Shown: positions 20,536-28,879, numbered from the stretch's first letter. The stretch: 64,000 nt of DNA from DASPFV01 sp035620975 (GCA_035620975.1 DASPFV010000219.1:18591-82590), one strand, 5' to 3'. Notes: generated by a model not told the origin, from the sequence alone. Numbers and translations are program-made.

Positions 20536-20913
20536 ATGGCACGGGGCCCGCGCCAGGCAAACGAAAGAGAAGCCGCTGACGAGACCACCGGCGGTGGGGG
20601 CGGAGGTCGTGGAGGTCGTGCACGCGGTACGGCATCCCGCGGCGACACGCGCACGACATCGGAGAGCACGGGGGAGGTCGCGGGCGAGCGTGGCGGCCCG
20701 GGCGGTCGTGCGGCCCGGCGCGGCAAGGGGTCGAAACCGGACGCACCGGGCGCACGAAAGCTCGCGTCGCGCCGTGCGTCGCGGCGAAAGAAAAAAGGCG
20801 GCAACCGTCCCGGGGCCTCGGGCACCGGATCGAAGAAGCAGTCGCGGGGCAGTTCGGGGCGCCGATGGTCGGGCTCGCGAACGGGGGGAGGACGGACCAG
20901 CAAGAGGCGCTAG
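20536..20913 (+). CDS. Small basic Arg/Gly/Lys-rich protein, RGG-like, unknown function
   Basis: A 125-residue low-complexity protein from ATG 20536 with a GGAGG ribosome binding site about 8 bases upstream. It begins MARGPRQANEREAADE, then carries a GGGGGGRGGRARG run, and ends in Arg/Lys/Ser/Gly-rich sequence (SRRASRRKKKGG). No folded domain is evident, and the protein is predicted disordered and strongly basic. Such composition suggests nucleic acid binding or compaction, but this is inference. The opposite strand also has an open frame without a good start. The ribosome binding site and the 13-base gap to the DoxX gene favour this strand. Confidence 0.55.
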   Translation: MARGPRQANEREAADETTGGGGGGRGGRARGTASRGDTRTTSESTGEVAGERGGPGGRAARRGKGSKPDAPGARKLASRRASRRKKKGGNRPGASGTGSKKQSRGSSGRRWSGSRTGGGRTSKRR

Positions 20914-20926
20914 GGACGAGGTGCAT

Positions 20927-21505
20927 ATGCCAGAGAATCGCTCATCGCAGGTTGAAGACGTCAGCGGGTCCGGTATCTATCCGGCGTCGGGGCCGCTCCC
21001 GCCCGGTGCGGCACCGCTCCGCACGCCGGCCGGCCTGGCCCATCCGGAGGAACGGCATGTCGGCGGCGACTGGTGGCCGACAGCCGAAACCGCAGCGCAG
21101 CTGGTGGGACGCGCGCTCTTCGGCGGCTACTTCGTATACAACGGCGTCAACCACTTCCTGAATCGGAGCATGCTGGTCGAGTACGCGCGCAGCAAGGGCG
21201 TGCCAGCTCCAGAGGTTTCCGTGGTCGGCTCGGGGCTGCTGATACTCGCGGGCGGCCTGAGCCTCCTGACCGGGGCGCGCCCGAAAATAGGCGCCGGACT
21301 CATCACGACGTTCCTGCTCGGCGTCTCGCCGCAGATGCACGCGTTCTGGAAGGAGCAGGACGCCCAGCAGCGGATGAACGACATGATCAACTTCACCAAG
21401 AACATGGCATTGCTCGGCGGAGCGCTGCTCGCCGCGGCGCAGAGGGAGCCATGGCCGCTTCAGGCAGCCGCGCGAGGGGGGCCGCTCGTCCGTTCCGGCC
21501 ACTGA
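20927..21505 (+). CDS. DoxX-family membrane protein
   Basis: A 192-residue protein. The first 60 residues are a proline/glycine-rich soluble leader. Then come about four membrane segments with LVGRALFGGYFVYNGVNHFLN and GLLILAGGLSLLTGARPKIGAGLI, both typical of the DoxX/SURF4-like fold. The C terminus has AFWKEQDAQQRMNDMINFTKNMALLGGALL, a conserved DoxX ending. The family includes quinol oxidase subunits and thiosulfate oxidoreductases, but most members are of unknown function. It starts 13 bases after the RGG-rich gene and may be co-transcribed. Confidence 0.85.
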   Translation: MPENRSSQVEDVSGSGIYPASGPLPPGAAPLRTPAGLAHPEERHVGGDWWPTAETAAQLVGRALFGGYFVYNGVNHFLNRSMLVEYARSKGVPAPEVSVVGSGLLILAGGLSLLTGARPKIGAGLITTFLLGVSPQMHAFWKEQDAQQRMNDMINFTKNMALLGGALLAAAQREPWPLQAAARGGPLVRSGH

Positions 21506-21698
21506 ACGCGGATCAGCTGAGGGGCTGGCCGCTGCCTCATCCGGGTCCTCCGTCGCTGTATACTCTCCGCGGGCGTGCAGGACGCCTCCCGTCCGCGGAG
21601 AGGACCGAGTCCACCTGACCCGGTATTCAACGGCAGGTTCCCGACGAACCTCCTTCGCCCGACTGGCGGACAACGGGCATGCGACAAGGAGGCTCGTT

Positions 21699-22940
21699 GT
21701 GTCCCCTCGCCATCTGCCCGTCAGGCCCAATCTCGATCAGCTGAGGCACCAGGCGCGCGACCTGCTCGACGCGATCAGGCGCGGCCATCCCGACGCGCTG
21801 GCGGATCTTCACGCGTCACGCCGCCATCCAATCAATCCTGCCCATGCGCGTCTGGCCGATGCCCAGCACGCCCTGGCCCGAAGTTACGGCCTCGCGAGCT
21901 GGCCGCGGCTCGTGCTCGCGTGCCGCATGACCGACGCCATCTGCCGCGATGACCTCGACACCGTTCGCGCACTCGTGCTGCGGTACCCGTATCTGCTGCA
22001 CGAGGACGCGCGCGGCGTGAAGGGGAACTGGGGACCGCCGATGTCGTATGCGGCCAACCTCGGCCGCGACCGCATCATCGGCGCCCTGCGGGATCTCGGG
22101 GCCGACGACGTGCAGTTCGCATTCGATCGCGCGTGTCTCCAGGGGCAGATCGAGACCGCGACGCTGCTGCACAGCATGGGCGCCAGGCCCGCGCAGGATT
22201 CAGTGATGGGTCCGTGCGAGACGCAGAACGCCGACGGCCTGGCCTTCCTGCTCGACCACGGCGCGGAGCTCGCGGACGCGCACGGAAACCCTCTGGCGCC
22301 AGTGGGGCTCCTCCTCGAGACCTACGGCCGCAGTCCGCAGGGGAAGCACCGGTGTCTCGAGCTCCTGATGCGGTACGGGGTCCACCTGCCGGATACGCCA
22401 GCGATGGCTGTCCATCGCGGCCGAATCGATCTGCTGCAGGCGCACCTGCGGCGCGATCCCGGCGTGCTGTCGCGGACGTTCGCTCACGAAGAGATCTATC
22501 CACCCGACCTTGGATGCTCGGCCGACCACACGCTCGCGCTGCACGGGACGCCGCTGGCAGGCGCCACGCTGCTGCACATGTGCGTGGATTTCGACGAGGT
22601 GGCGATCGCCCGTTGGCTGCTCGCGCAGGGCGCCCCGGTCGACGGCAGGGCAGCCGTCGATGCCGGCGGCTTCGGCGGCCACACCGCGCTCTTCGGCTGC
22701 GTCGTCACGCAGCCGATCCGCCTGCGCCGCACTGACGAGTTCTGCCGCCTGCTCCTCGACCATGGTGCGGATCCGAACGTCAGGGCATCGCTGCGGAAGC
22801 AGCTGCGCGGTGTCGACGACGAGAGGATGCACGAGTATCGGGACGTGACACCGCTGGCATGGGGCGAACGCTTCCACGATCAGTCGTTCGTCAGCCGGCC
22901 GGCGATGCGGTTGATCGCGGAGCGTGGCGGCCATACCTGA
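21699..22940 (+). CDS. Ankyrin-repeat protein
   Basis: 413 residues from a GTG at 21699 with an AAGGAGG ribosome binding site. The N terminus (PNLDQLRHQARDLLDAIRRG) is a short helical module often found before ankyrin repeats in acidobacterial proteins. Ankyrin-like helices recur from about residue 70 to 380, such as LLHSMGARPAQD, FLLDHGAELADAHGNPLAP and LLLDHGADPNVRAS. There is no signal peptide or membrane segment, so it should be a cytoplasmic protein-binding scaffold. Partner unknown. Confidence 0.85.
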   Translation: MSPRHLPVRPNLDQLRHQARDLLDAIRRGHPDALADLHASRRHPINPAHARLADAQHALARSYGLASWPRLVLACRMTDAICRDDLDTVRALVLRYPYLLHEDARGVKGNWGPPMSYAANLGRDRIIGALRDLGADDVQFAFDRACLQGQIETATLLHSMGARPAQDSVMGPCETQNADGLAFLLDHGAELADAHGNPLAPVGLLLETYGRSPQGKHRCLELLMRYGVHLPDTPAMAVHRGRIDLLQAHLRRDPGVLSRTFAHEEIYPPDLGCSADHTLALHGTPLAGATLLHMCVDFDEVAIARWLLAQGAPVDGRAAVDAGGFGGHTALFGCVVTQPIRLRRTDEFCRLLLDHGADPNVRASLRKQLRGVDDERMHEYRDVTPLAWGERFHDQSFVSRPAMRLIAERGGHT

Positions 22941-22973
22941 GCGGCCGCTCTTTCAGGCTCGAGGTTCAGGGCG

Positions 22974-22995
22974 CAAGGTTCAGGCTTGAACCTTG
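22974..22995. terminator. Inverted repeat between convergent ankyrin and PIN genes
   Basis: A perfect 9-base stem, CAAGGTTCA and TGAACCTTG, around a 4-base loop GGCT. It lies between the converging ends of the ankyrin gene and the toxin gene and could act as a bidirectional terminator. There is no T-run, so the call is tentative. It also belongs to a group of GGTTCA-type repeats found on both sides of the toxin-antitoxin pair. Confidence 0.35.
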
Positions 22996-23014
22996 AACCG
23001 GTGCCGCCATCAGG

Positions 23015-23461
23015 TCAGCGCTGCATCGGTGGGATGAGCGTGGGCTGAACGCGGACGCCGAGGCTCGAGGCGGCCCTCCGGATCCGCTCGTCAAGGCTGA
23101 GGAGCTCGAGCCCGGCGACGGCAGAGCGGGCGACCAGCGTCGACGCCAGATGGATCGCGTCGAGCGTCCGGACGGGTTCCCCGGGAAACGGTTGCCGCGC
23201 ACGCTCGACGACCTCCGGCCCGATCCGCAGGACGTGCCAATGCGAGGCCGCGGCCGCCAGGTGTGCCCGCCGATCGGCGGCGTCGGCCTCCGTCAACTCG
23301 CCCAGGGCGGCCGCTCGCAGCAGGACCCGGTCGCACTCGACCAGGGTGAGATCCGAGGCGGTGACCATGTCCGCGCTCGCCAGCAGCTGGCGCACGGAGA
23401 AACTGGCAGACTCGTCGAGCAACCAGGCGAGCACGGCGCTCGACTCGGCGTACAGACTCAC
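23015..23461 (-). CDS. vapC: PIN-domain ribonuclease toxin (VapC-like)
   Basis: A 148-residue PIN domain. Acidic active-site residues are visible in LTLVECDR, RTLDAIHLAS and LSLDERIRRA. The first acidic position, usually Asp in a Y-x-D-T/S-S motif, reads YAESS, so Glu replaces Asp. The start codon overlaps the antitoxin stop by four bases (ATGA), implying translational coupling. The expected activity is RNA cleavage, held in check by the antitoxin. Confidence 0.87.
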   Translation of the reverse strand: MSLYAESSAVLAWLLDESASFSVRQLLASADMVTASDLTLVECDRVLLRAAALGELTEADAADRRAHLAAAASHWHVLRIGPEVVERARQPFPGEPVRTLDAIHLASTLVARSAVAGLELLSLDERIRRAASSLGVRVQPTLIPPMQR

Positions 23462-23754
23462 CGTTCGCCGCGCTCTTCGTCGAGAAGCTGCCTCGCGGTT
23501 CGCTTCCGCCTCCGCGTTCCTGGGAGCGGGGGATAGGCGTCGTTGCCGGCGGGTGCGCCCAGCGTGACCAGCCCTCGCCGGGCGAGCGTGACGAGCCCTG
23601 CCGGGATCGAGGCGTCGAGCGACCTGTGCCCGGGGGCGGTGAGCTCGGCCACGACTTCACCGCGGTCGGTCACCAGCACGCCCTCCCCCGCGCGGACCAG
23701 GCGGATGTACTCACTCAGCCGGTTCTTCAGCTCGCGGACGCCAACCGTCTTCAT
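23458..23754 (-). CDS. Phd/YefM-family antitoxin
   Basis: About 98 residues from the ATG at 23754; a TTG three codons upstream is an alternative. The N-terminal MKTVGVRELKNRLSEYIRLV is the DNA-binding module of the prevent-host-death family, followed by GEGVLVTDRGEVVAEL. The C terminus is charged and probably wraps the PIN toxin encoded next. A perfect inverted repeat just upstream is the expected autoregulatory operator. Confidence 0.88.
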   Translation of the reverse strand: MKTVGVRELKNRLSEYIRLVRAGEGVLVTDRGEVVAELTAPGHRSLDASIPAGLVTLARRGLVTLGAPAGNDAYPPLPGTRRRKRTARQLLDEERGER

Positions 23755-23760
23755 CTGGGC

Positions 23761-23786
23761 CAATGTAGCTTCTTGTAGCTACATTG
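23761..23786. promoter_or_regulatory. Toxin-antitoxin operator (perfect inverted repeat)
   Basis: Two 10-base arms, CAATGTAGCT and AGCTACATTG, are exact inverse copies separated by 6 bases. The site lies 7 bases upstream of the antitoxin ATG (minus strand), where Phd-type antitoxins repress their own operon. The right arm plus the spacer's last bases also form a nested palindrome TGTAGCTACA. Binding is inferred from position and symmetry. Confidence 0.7.
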
Positions 23787-23810
23787 TCAAATTTCGGAGT
23801 TGCAGGCTCA

Positions 23811-23836
23811 GGTTCAAGGTTCAATTCAAGGTTCAA
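23811..23836 (+). repeat. GGTTCAA short repeats
   Basis: GGTTCAA occurs three times within 26 bases, following a CAGGCTC. Similar motifs (GAGGTTCAGG, AAGGTTCAGG and their inverse) lie at 22961-22996 on the other side of the toxin-antitoxin pair. Confidence 0.55.
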
Positions 23837-23900
23837 ATACGAAATCTTCGCGAATAACCTTCGTCTCTTCTTCGTGTCTGTATGTTTGCGTGGAATTGGG

Positions 23901-24176
23901 GCGCATGCCTTCTTCTCGGCCAACTCGCTGCACTATGTCGAGGATCAGGCGGGGTTCATCCGCGGCTGCGAACTTCACATGAAACAACGGCACGCCTTTC
24001 TCATCGTCGAGTACGACACGAGCCGGCCCAGCCGCTGGGTGCCGTATCCTGTGAGCCGGGCCGGAGCGAGTACGCTGTTCGAGCGCGCCGGCTATGCCTC
24101 GATTCGCTTGCTGCGTTCACTGCCGTCGATCTTCCGGCGTGCGCCGCTGTACACCGTCGCGATACGACAATCCTGA
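23901..24176 (+). pseudogene. 5'-truncated SAM-dependent methyltransferase fragment
   Basis: The frame ending TGA at 24176 encodes ANSLHYVEDQAGFIRGC, then FLIVEYDTSRPSRWVPYP, LFERAGYASIRLLRSLPS and a Tyr-Thr-Val ending. This is the C-terminal third (about 90 residues) of a class I methyltransferase that normally has about 200 residues. The SAM-binding N-terminal half is absent, and upstream sequence is AT-richer repeat-like DNA. It ends three bases before the sigma factor start. A pseudogene is the best reading. Confidence 0.65.
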
Positions 24177-24178
24177 CC

Positions 24179-25453
24179 ATGCCTGAAGCCATACCGGCGG
24201 AGATCGAGAGCCTCTTCCGGCGCGACGCGAGCCGCCTCATCTCCGTGCTCACACGCATTCTCGGGCCGCAGAACCTCGAGCTCGCCGAGGACGTGATGCA
24301 GGACGCGTTCATCGCGGCACTGCGCGACTGGGGCCGCCAGGGCCTTCCGGAGAACCCGTCAGCGTGGTTGCTGACGGCCGCGCGGAACCGCGCCATCGAC
24401 GCCATCAGGCGGGAGCGAACGCGTCGGACGTTCGCGGCCGATCTCGCCATGTATCTCGACAGCGAGTGGACGCTCGCCCGGACGGTGGACGAGGCATTCG
24501 GCGAGAACTGGATCAAGGACGACCAGCTTCGGATGATTTTCATGTGCTGTCATCCGAGCCTTCCCGTGGAGAGCCGGGTCACGCTGATCCTCAAGACACT
24601 GTGTGGCTTGTCCGTGCCCGCGATTGCCCATGCGCTGCTCTCGACCGAATCGACCATCAACAAGCGGCTGTACAGGGCGCGCCAGACGCTGAGAGACGTG
24701 CGCTTCGAGCTGCCGCCGGAGTCCGGGCGGCACACCGCGCTCGACACGGTGCACGTCGCGCTCTACCTGCTCTTCAACGAGGGCTATCTGTCGACGGGTG
24801 AAAAGCCAATCCTGCGCGAGCTGTGCAGGGACGCGATGCTGCTCGCCCGGCTCCTCGTCGAGGAGTCGTCGTTTGCGAACAGCCAGACCGTTGCCCTGCT
24901 GGCACTCATGTGCTTCACCGCGGCACGACTGGACGCCCGGATCGACGATCAGGGGCGGCTCGTGCCGCTCGATTGTCAGGACCGTTCGCGTTGGGATCGC
25001 GCGCTGATCCGGCAGGGCTACGCCTATCTCGCCCAATCGTCCCGGATGGAGGCTGTGGCCGCCACGCCGTTTCATCTGGAGGCGGCCATCGCCGCCAGAC
25101 ACTGCGAGGCAGCCACCTTCGAGCAGACGGACTGGAATTCGATCTGCAGCCTCTACGACCGCCTGCTCGAGATCGATCGCTCACCGATGGTCGAAGTGAA
25201 CCGTGCCGTGGCGATCTCGTTCCGCGATGGCCCGCAGGCGGCGATTCCGATCGTCGAGGCCGTTCGCGCGGCTGGCCGGCTTCCGCACACGCATGTCGTG
25301 GCGGCGGTGCTCGCGAACCTCTACACGCGGGCCGGCTCCGAAGAACCGGCCCGTCGCTTTCTGGCCGAGGCCCTGGCCCGGGCGCGCACGCCGCACGAGC
25401 GCGAGTTGCTTGCCCTCCAGGTCGAGAGGCACGCGCCTAACCCATCTGCATGA
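24179..25453 (+). CDS. ECF-type RNA polymerase sigma factor (ECF42-like, with C-terminal extension)
   Basis: 424 residues from ATG 24179. Residues 1-170 hold sigma regions 2 and 4: ELAEDVMQDAFIAALRDW, the AARNRAIDAIRRERTRR helix, and GLSVPAIAHALLSTESTINKRLYRARQTLR as the -35 recognition helix-turn-helix. The remaining 250 residues are a TPR-like C-terminal domain (ALDTVHVALYLLFNEGY; VNRAVAISFRDGPQAAIPIV) diagnostic of the ECF42 group. No anti-sigma gene is present, as is normal for that group, where the C-terminal domain is thought to regulate. Its 3' end overlaps the convergent DGPF/YCII gene by 17 bases, matching the known ECF42-DGPF genomic pairing. Confidence 0.9.
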   Translation: MPEAIPAEIESLFRRDASRLISVLTRILGPQNLELAEDVMQDAFIAALRDWGRQGLPENPSAWLLTAARNRAIDAIRRERTRRTFAADLAMYLDSEWTLARTVDEAFGENWIKDDQLRMIFMCCHPSLPVESRVTLILKTLCGLSVPAIAHALLSTESTINKRLYRARQTLRDVRFELPPESGRHTALDTVHVALYLLFNEGYLSTGEKPILRELCRDAMLLARLLVEESSFANSQTVALLALMCFTAARLDARIDDQGRLVPLDCQDRSRWDRALIRQGYAYLAQSSRMEAVAATPFHLEAAIAARHCEAATFEQTDWNSICSLYDRLLEIDRSPMVEVNRAVAISFRDGPQAAIPIVEAVRAAGRLPHTHVVAAVLANLYTRAGSEEPARRFLAEALARARTPHERELLALQVERHAPNPSA

Positions 25454-25796
25454 TCGGCCGCACGTGCACGCAGCCGTTCGGGTTGTTGCGCAGGAACGGC
25501 GTCCCCTTCGCGAGCTCGGCCGCCTGCTCGAGCGAGTCGGCGGCGATGATCGAATAGCCCCCGATGAGCTCCTTCACCTCGGCCATCGCCATGTCGGTCT
25601 GAATACCCCGGCCGTTGGTGCGAAGCACGACGCCGCCCGGCGCGAGCGGCGCACCCGGATTGCGCAGGTTTCCGGTCGACTCGAGCTGCTTGAACCACTG
25701 CCCCCAGGCCTGCATGGCCGCCTCGATCTCCGCCTCCGAGCGCTTCTCGCGCCAGGACGGGTCCCCACCCTGGTAGATCAACAGAAAATCCGCCAT
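25437..25796 (-). CDS. DGPF/YCII-related protein, partner of ECF42
   Basis: A 119-residue ferredoxin-like-fold protein beginning MADFLLIYQGGDPSW, with the ELIGGYSIIAADSLEQAAELAKGTPF core of the YCII-related (PF03795) family. ECF42 sigma factors are typically encoded beside such DGPF proteins and are thought to drive their expression. Here the two genes converge and overlap by 17 bases, so the sigma factor cannot read this gene from a shared promoter. Enzymatic role unknown. Confidence 0.85.
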   Translation of the reverse strand: MADFLLIYQGGDPSWREKRSEAEIEAAMQAWGQWFKQLESTGNLRNPGAPLAPGGVVLRTNGRGIQTDMAMAEVKELIGGYSIIAADSLEQAAELAKGTPFLRNNPNGCVHVRPIMQMG

Positions 25797-26050
25797 CGTT
25801 CGCCTCCTTGCCGGATACGCCACCGTGAATTCGGCGGTTCGATCCAATGACGTGCGGGGCGACGGGATTGGGACATCGCCCGTCAGCCAGGAGCGCATCG
25901 CCGTGCCAACCAAAGGGGGACGAATCATGGGGCTGGAGAGGTCGGTCCTCTCTCGTCTGTGAGGCACGGTGGAGCGAAGGCCGGCGAGCGAGTCAGTCCT
26001 TGACACCCGGCGAACGGCACACCTACAGTTCGCGCCACTGGAGGTGAGCA

Positions 26051-26371
26051 GTGCCGAAATACCTGGTCCAGGCTTCCTACTCCGCGGAGGGCACGAAGGG
26101 GCTGCTGAAGGACGGCGGGTCGAAGCGGAAGACCGTCGTGCAGAAGATGGCCTCCTCCTTCGGCGGCAACGTCGAGGCGTTCTATTTTGCGTTCGGCGAG
26201 TCCGACGTCTACATCATAATGGACGCGCCGGACAACGTGACCGCCGCCGCCGTGTCGCTGGCCGTCAACGCCACCGGCGCCGTCGCACTGAAAACCACGC
26301 CGCTGCTCTCGCCGGAGGAGATCGATCAGGCCGCAAGGAAGAGTCTGGCGTACCAGCCGCCTGGTTCGTAG
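26051..26371 (+). CDS. GYD domain protein
   Basis: 106 residues from a GTG at 26051, with a GGAGGTGAG ribosome binding site just upstream. It begins MPKYLVQASYSAEGTKGLLKDG, and ESDVYIIMDAP takes the place of the GYD turn. It is a paralogue of the gene at 10042 but belongs to the group with the KxG-S-K-R motif (DGGSKRKTVVQKM). Function unknown. It stands alone. Confidence 0.82.
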   Translation: MPKYLVQASYSAEGTKGLLKDGGSKRKTVVQKMASSFGGNVEAFYFAFGESDVYIIMDAPDNVTAAAVSLAVNATGAVALKTTPLLSPEEIDQAARKSLAYQPPGS

Positions 26372-26582
26372 CGGCTGTCGCGCAGGCGGCTGTCAGTTGC
26401 CGGGGCGCGCGCTCGCGGACCGCGTGATGCGCGCCCTCGGCCACGAAGCCCGGGATGCGCGAGAACCGGTCCACCACCGCGCAGCTCGTGTCAACAGGTA
26501 TCCGGGGAGGGCCGCTGGCCCACGGCCATCGGAGGCGAGGCCCCGGCCAGAATGGCCGCTCAGCCCTCCGGTCTTCAGCGCC

Positions 26583-27776
26583 TCATGCGCCGGGGCACCC
26601 GGGACGGATCCCGGTTCTGACGGCAGGAATCACGTGATCCCGGAGGAGCCGCGTCGCCAGCGTCGAGGCCCCGGGATCGTTGTACCGGCCGGCGAAGATC
26701 GTCACCACCATGTCGAGACCGGGCAGGACGTAAACTCGCTGCTGCCCGTTGCCGACCGCGGCCCTTGTCTCTATGAGCCCGGCTGCACTCGGATAGCAGT
26801 TGTACCACCAGAAGTACGAGTAGCCGAACTCGCCGCCGGCGTCAGGGCCGGTCCGCTGACGGAACCGGAAGTGGCGCCTGGTGGAGATCTCCACCCAGTC
26901 CGCCGGAATCACCTGCTTGCCGTTCCATCGGCCGCCGTGCAGGTAGAGCGAGCCGAATTTCGCGAGGTCCCGCGCTCGCAGCCTGAGGCCGGAGGCCGCC
27001 GACGGCATACCGGCAAGATCGCCGAGCCACTCGAAACGCGAGATGCCCAGCGGCTCGAACAACACAGTGCGTGCGTAATCGCGGAGCGGCGTGTTCGTCG
27101 CGCGCGACACCACGGCCGCCAGGGCCTGCGTCGAGCCGCCGTTGTAAGTGAACTCCCAGCCCGGCTCGTGCGCGAAGGGTCGCGACAGCGCATACCGCAG
27201 CGGCTCGGGATCGCGCGTCATCCGGATCTCGTCGTTCCGCGGATCGGTGTAGGGGATCTCTTCGTTCCACTCCAGACCGGACGTCATCCCGAGCACGTGG
27301 CCCAGCGTCACCCGACGGCGCTCGGCGGTGTCGAGATCCGCGTACTCAGGAAACCACCTGACGACCGGGTCTTCCAGCGTCTCGATCGCTCCGGCGCCCA
27401 GCGCGATGCCGAAGAGCGCGCTGACGACGCTCTTGGTCACGGAGCGGAGATCGTGGAGCGAGTCGCGCGACATCGAGACCCGTCCGAGCGGTTCGCCCCA
27501 GCGCTGATCGAATCCGTCGAAGTACTCCTCGTAAACGAGCCGGCCGGCGCGTTCGATCAGGATGGCGTGGACCCCGAGCTCGGGCCAGGCGCGGACGGCA
27601 GCGGTCATCGCGGACAGGCGGACCGGATCGACGCCCGCCGTGTGCGCGCCCGCGGTCTTCCAGCCGTCATCGAGGGCGGGCGGACCCTGAGCGGCGGTTG
27701 AGGGCGTCTGCTGCCCCGGTGCAGCCCGGGCTGCGACGAACAGGAGCATGCAGAAGGCGACCGTCAGCGTTCTCAT
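26583..27776 (-). CDS. Secreted serine hydrolase, beta-lactamase-fold
   Basis: 397 residues with a signal peptide (residues 1-21, cleaved near ARAAPGQ). The beta-lactamase-related domain has SVTK at residues 112-115 as the nucleophile motif. A tyrosine motif lies in WEFTYNGGSTQALA, and the C-terminal segment NGQQRVYVLPGLDMVVTIFAG is typical of the EstB-like (6-aminohexanoate-dimer hydrolase-like) group. Amide or ester hydrolysis in the periplasm is likely. It is separated by 24 bases from the next minus-strand gene. Confidence 0.88.
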   Translation of the reverse strand: MRTLTVAFCMLLFVAARAAPGQQTPSTAAQGPPALDDGWKTAGAHTAGVDPVRLSAMTAAVRAWPELGVHAILIERAGRLVYEEYFDGFDQRWGEPLGRVSMSRDSLHDLRSVTKSVVSALFGIALGAGAIETLEDPVVRWFPEYADLDTAERRRVTLGHVLGMTSGLEWNEEIPYTDPRNDEIRMTRDPEPLRYALSRPFAHEPGWEFTYNGGSTQALAAVVSRATNTPLRDYARTVLFEPLGISRFEWLGDLAGMPSAASGLRLRARDLAKFGSLYLHGGRWNGKQVIPADWVEISTRRHFRFRQRTGPDAGGEFGYSYFWWYNCYPSAAGLIETRAAVGNGQQRVYVLPGLDMVVTIFAGRYNDPGASTLATRLLRDHVIPAVRTGIRPGCPGA

Positions 27777-27800
27777 CGCCGTGTCCTCGAACGGTGAGCG

Positions 27801-28265
27801 TCAGCGTGGCTCCAGGATGCTGCCGTTCAGCCCGTCGAGCCGGCCGTCGCGGATCATCGCACCCAGCGTGTGCTCCTCATCCCATACCACCTGCATCGCG
27901 ACCTGCGTGTCGATGCCGCGGAACGGCTGGATCTCGACCGAGGAGAGCGTCACGTGCGGCCACACATCGCCGGGGCGCGACAGCGCAGGGATCCCCTCGA
28001 TGCCGGCTTCCCGCCCGGCCTCGTAATGCGCGAACAGCTCCGCTTCGACCTGCCGCCGTACGGCGGCCCACGATTCTGCCGCGCGTTCGGCGATGCGGAG
28101 GGCGCCGGCGTCGGGTCCGCCACGTGGACCCGGCAGGAACAGCACGACGCGCGTCCCCGGTTCCAGCTCGATCCCGCCGCGCCAGCGTCCGCGCACGTGC
28201 TGCAGTCGTCCGAAGAGCGGGTGCTCGTGCTCCGCGGGCTTCTTGAAGACGTCGAAGAGTCCCAT
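27801..28265 (-). CDS. Hypothetical protein, possibly DUF6985-like
   Basis: A 154-residue soluble protein beginning MGLFDVFKKPAEHEHPLFGRL. The pattern of an N-terminal sheet (GRWRGGIELEPGTRVVLFLPG), a long helix, and a C-terminal WDEEHTLGAMIRDGRL resembles the DUF6985 family of unknown function. No catalytic motif was recognised. It precedes the serine hydrolase gene on the same strand and may be co-transcribed. Confidence 0.6.
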   Translation of the reverse strand: MGLFDVFKKPAEHEHPLFGRLQHVRGRWRGGIELEPGTRVVLFLPGPRGGPDAGALRIAERAAESWAAVRRQVEAELFAHYEAGREAGIEGIPALSRPGDVWPHVTLSSVEIQPFRGIDTQVAMQVVWDEEHTLGAMIRDGRLDGLNGSILEPR

Positions 28266-28321
28266 TGCGGTGTGACGCCGGCCCGAAGCGTATCACCCGC
28301 GACGGCGGCCGGCCAGCCGGT

Positions 28322-28879
28322 TCATGGCGCGCCTTCCCCGGACCGACGCCTGGCAGATGCCCCCAGATCGATCCGGAGAGGAGGGTGCGGGTAGTCGCCG
28401 GCGATGATGGCCGGTAACACGTCGGGCAGGATTGTGGGATAGACGATCTCGTCTCCCCACACGAGCCGATCCATCGAGAACCATTCCACCTGCGTCACGA
28501 CGCCCGCTTCTTCCTCCGTGAGGTGGTCGAGCGACACGGTCCTGACCCCCGTTCGCGCTACGATGAACTGCTGCACGATGTGGGTTGGCTCGCCGCGCAA
28601 GATGAGATCGAGGGTGCCGTACCAGACGACTGGGCCGAAATCGACGACCTCGCGAGCGAGTCCGGTCTCCTCCAGGATCTCTCTGGCGGCGGCCTCCACC
28701 AGCGCCTCGCCCTCTTCGATCCGTCCGCCGATCAAGGTCCAGAAGCGGCCCTGGTACTCCTCCCCGATCCCCCGGATCGTCGGGTCGTCCATGCACATCA
28801 GCAGCAGCTCGTCGGCATCGTTCAGCAGCACCACCTTCACGGTGTCCCTGACCGGAGTCATCGCCTTCGTCGTGGGCAT
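28322..28879 (-). CDS. Nudix hydrolase
   Basis: A 185-residue protein with a complete Nudix box in LIGGRIEEGEALVEAAAREILEETGL, fitting G-x5-E-x7-R-E-x2-E-E-x-G. It should hydrolyse a nucleoside diphosphate linked to another moiety, with magnesium held by the box glutamates. The substrate is not predictable from sequence. The C-terminal 25 residues are a variable tail. It is followed at some distance by the DUF6985-like gene on the same strand. Confidence 0.9.
   Translation of the reverse strand: MPTTKAMTPVRDTVKVVLLNDADELLLMCMDDPTIRGIGEEYQGRFWTLIGGRIEEGEALVEAAAREILEETGLAREVVDFGPVVWYGTLDLILRGEPTHIVQQFIVARTGVRTVSLDHLTEEEAGVVTQVEWFSMDRLVWGDEIVYPTILPDVLPAIIAGDYPHPPLRIDLGASARRRSGEGAP

Noticed and set aside
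23811..23836. GGTTCAA repeats as a CRISPR array
   Set aside because: Repeats are too short and too close, with no spacers and no cas genes.
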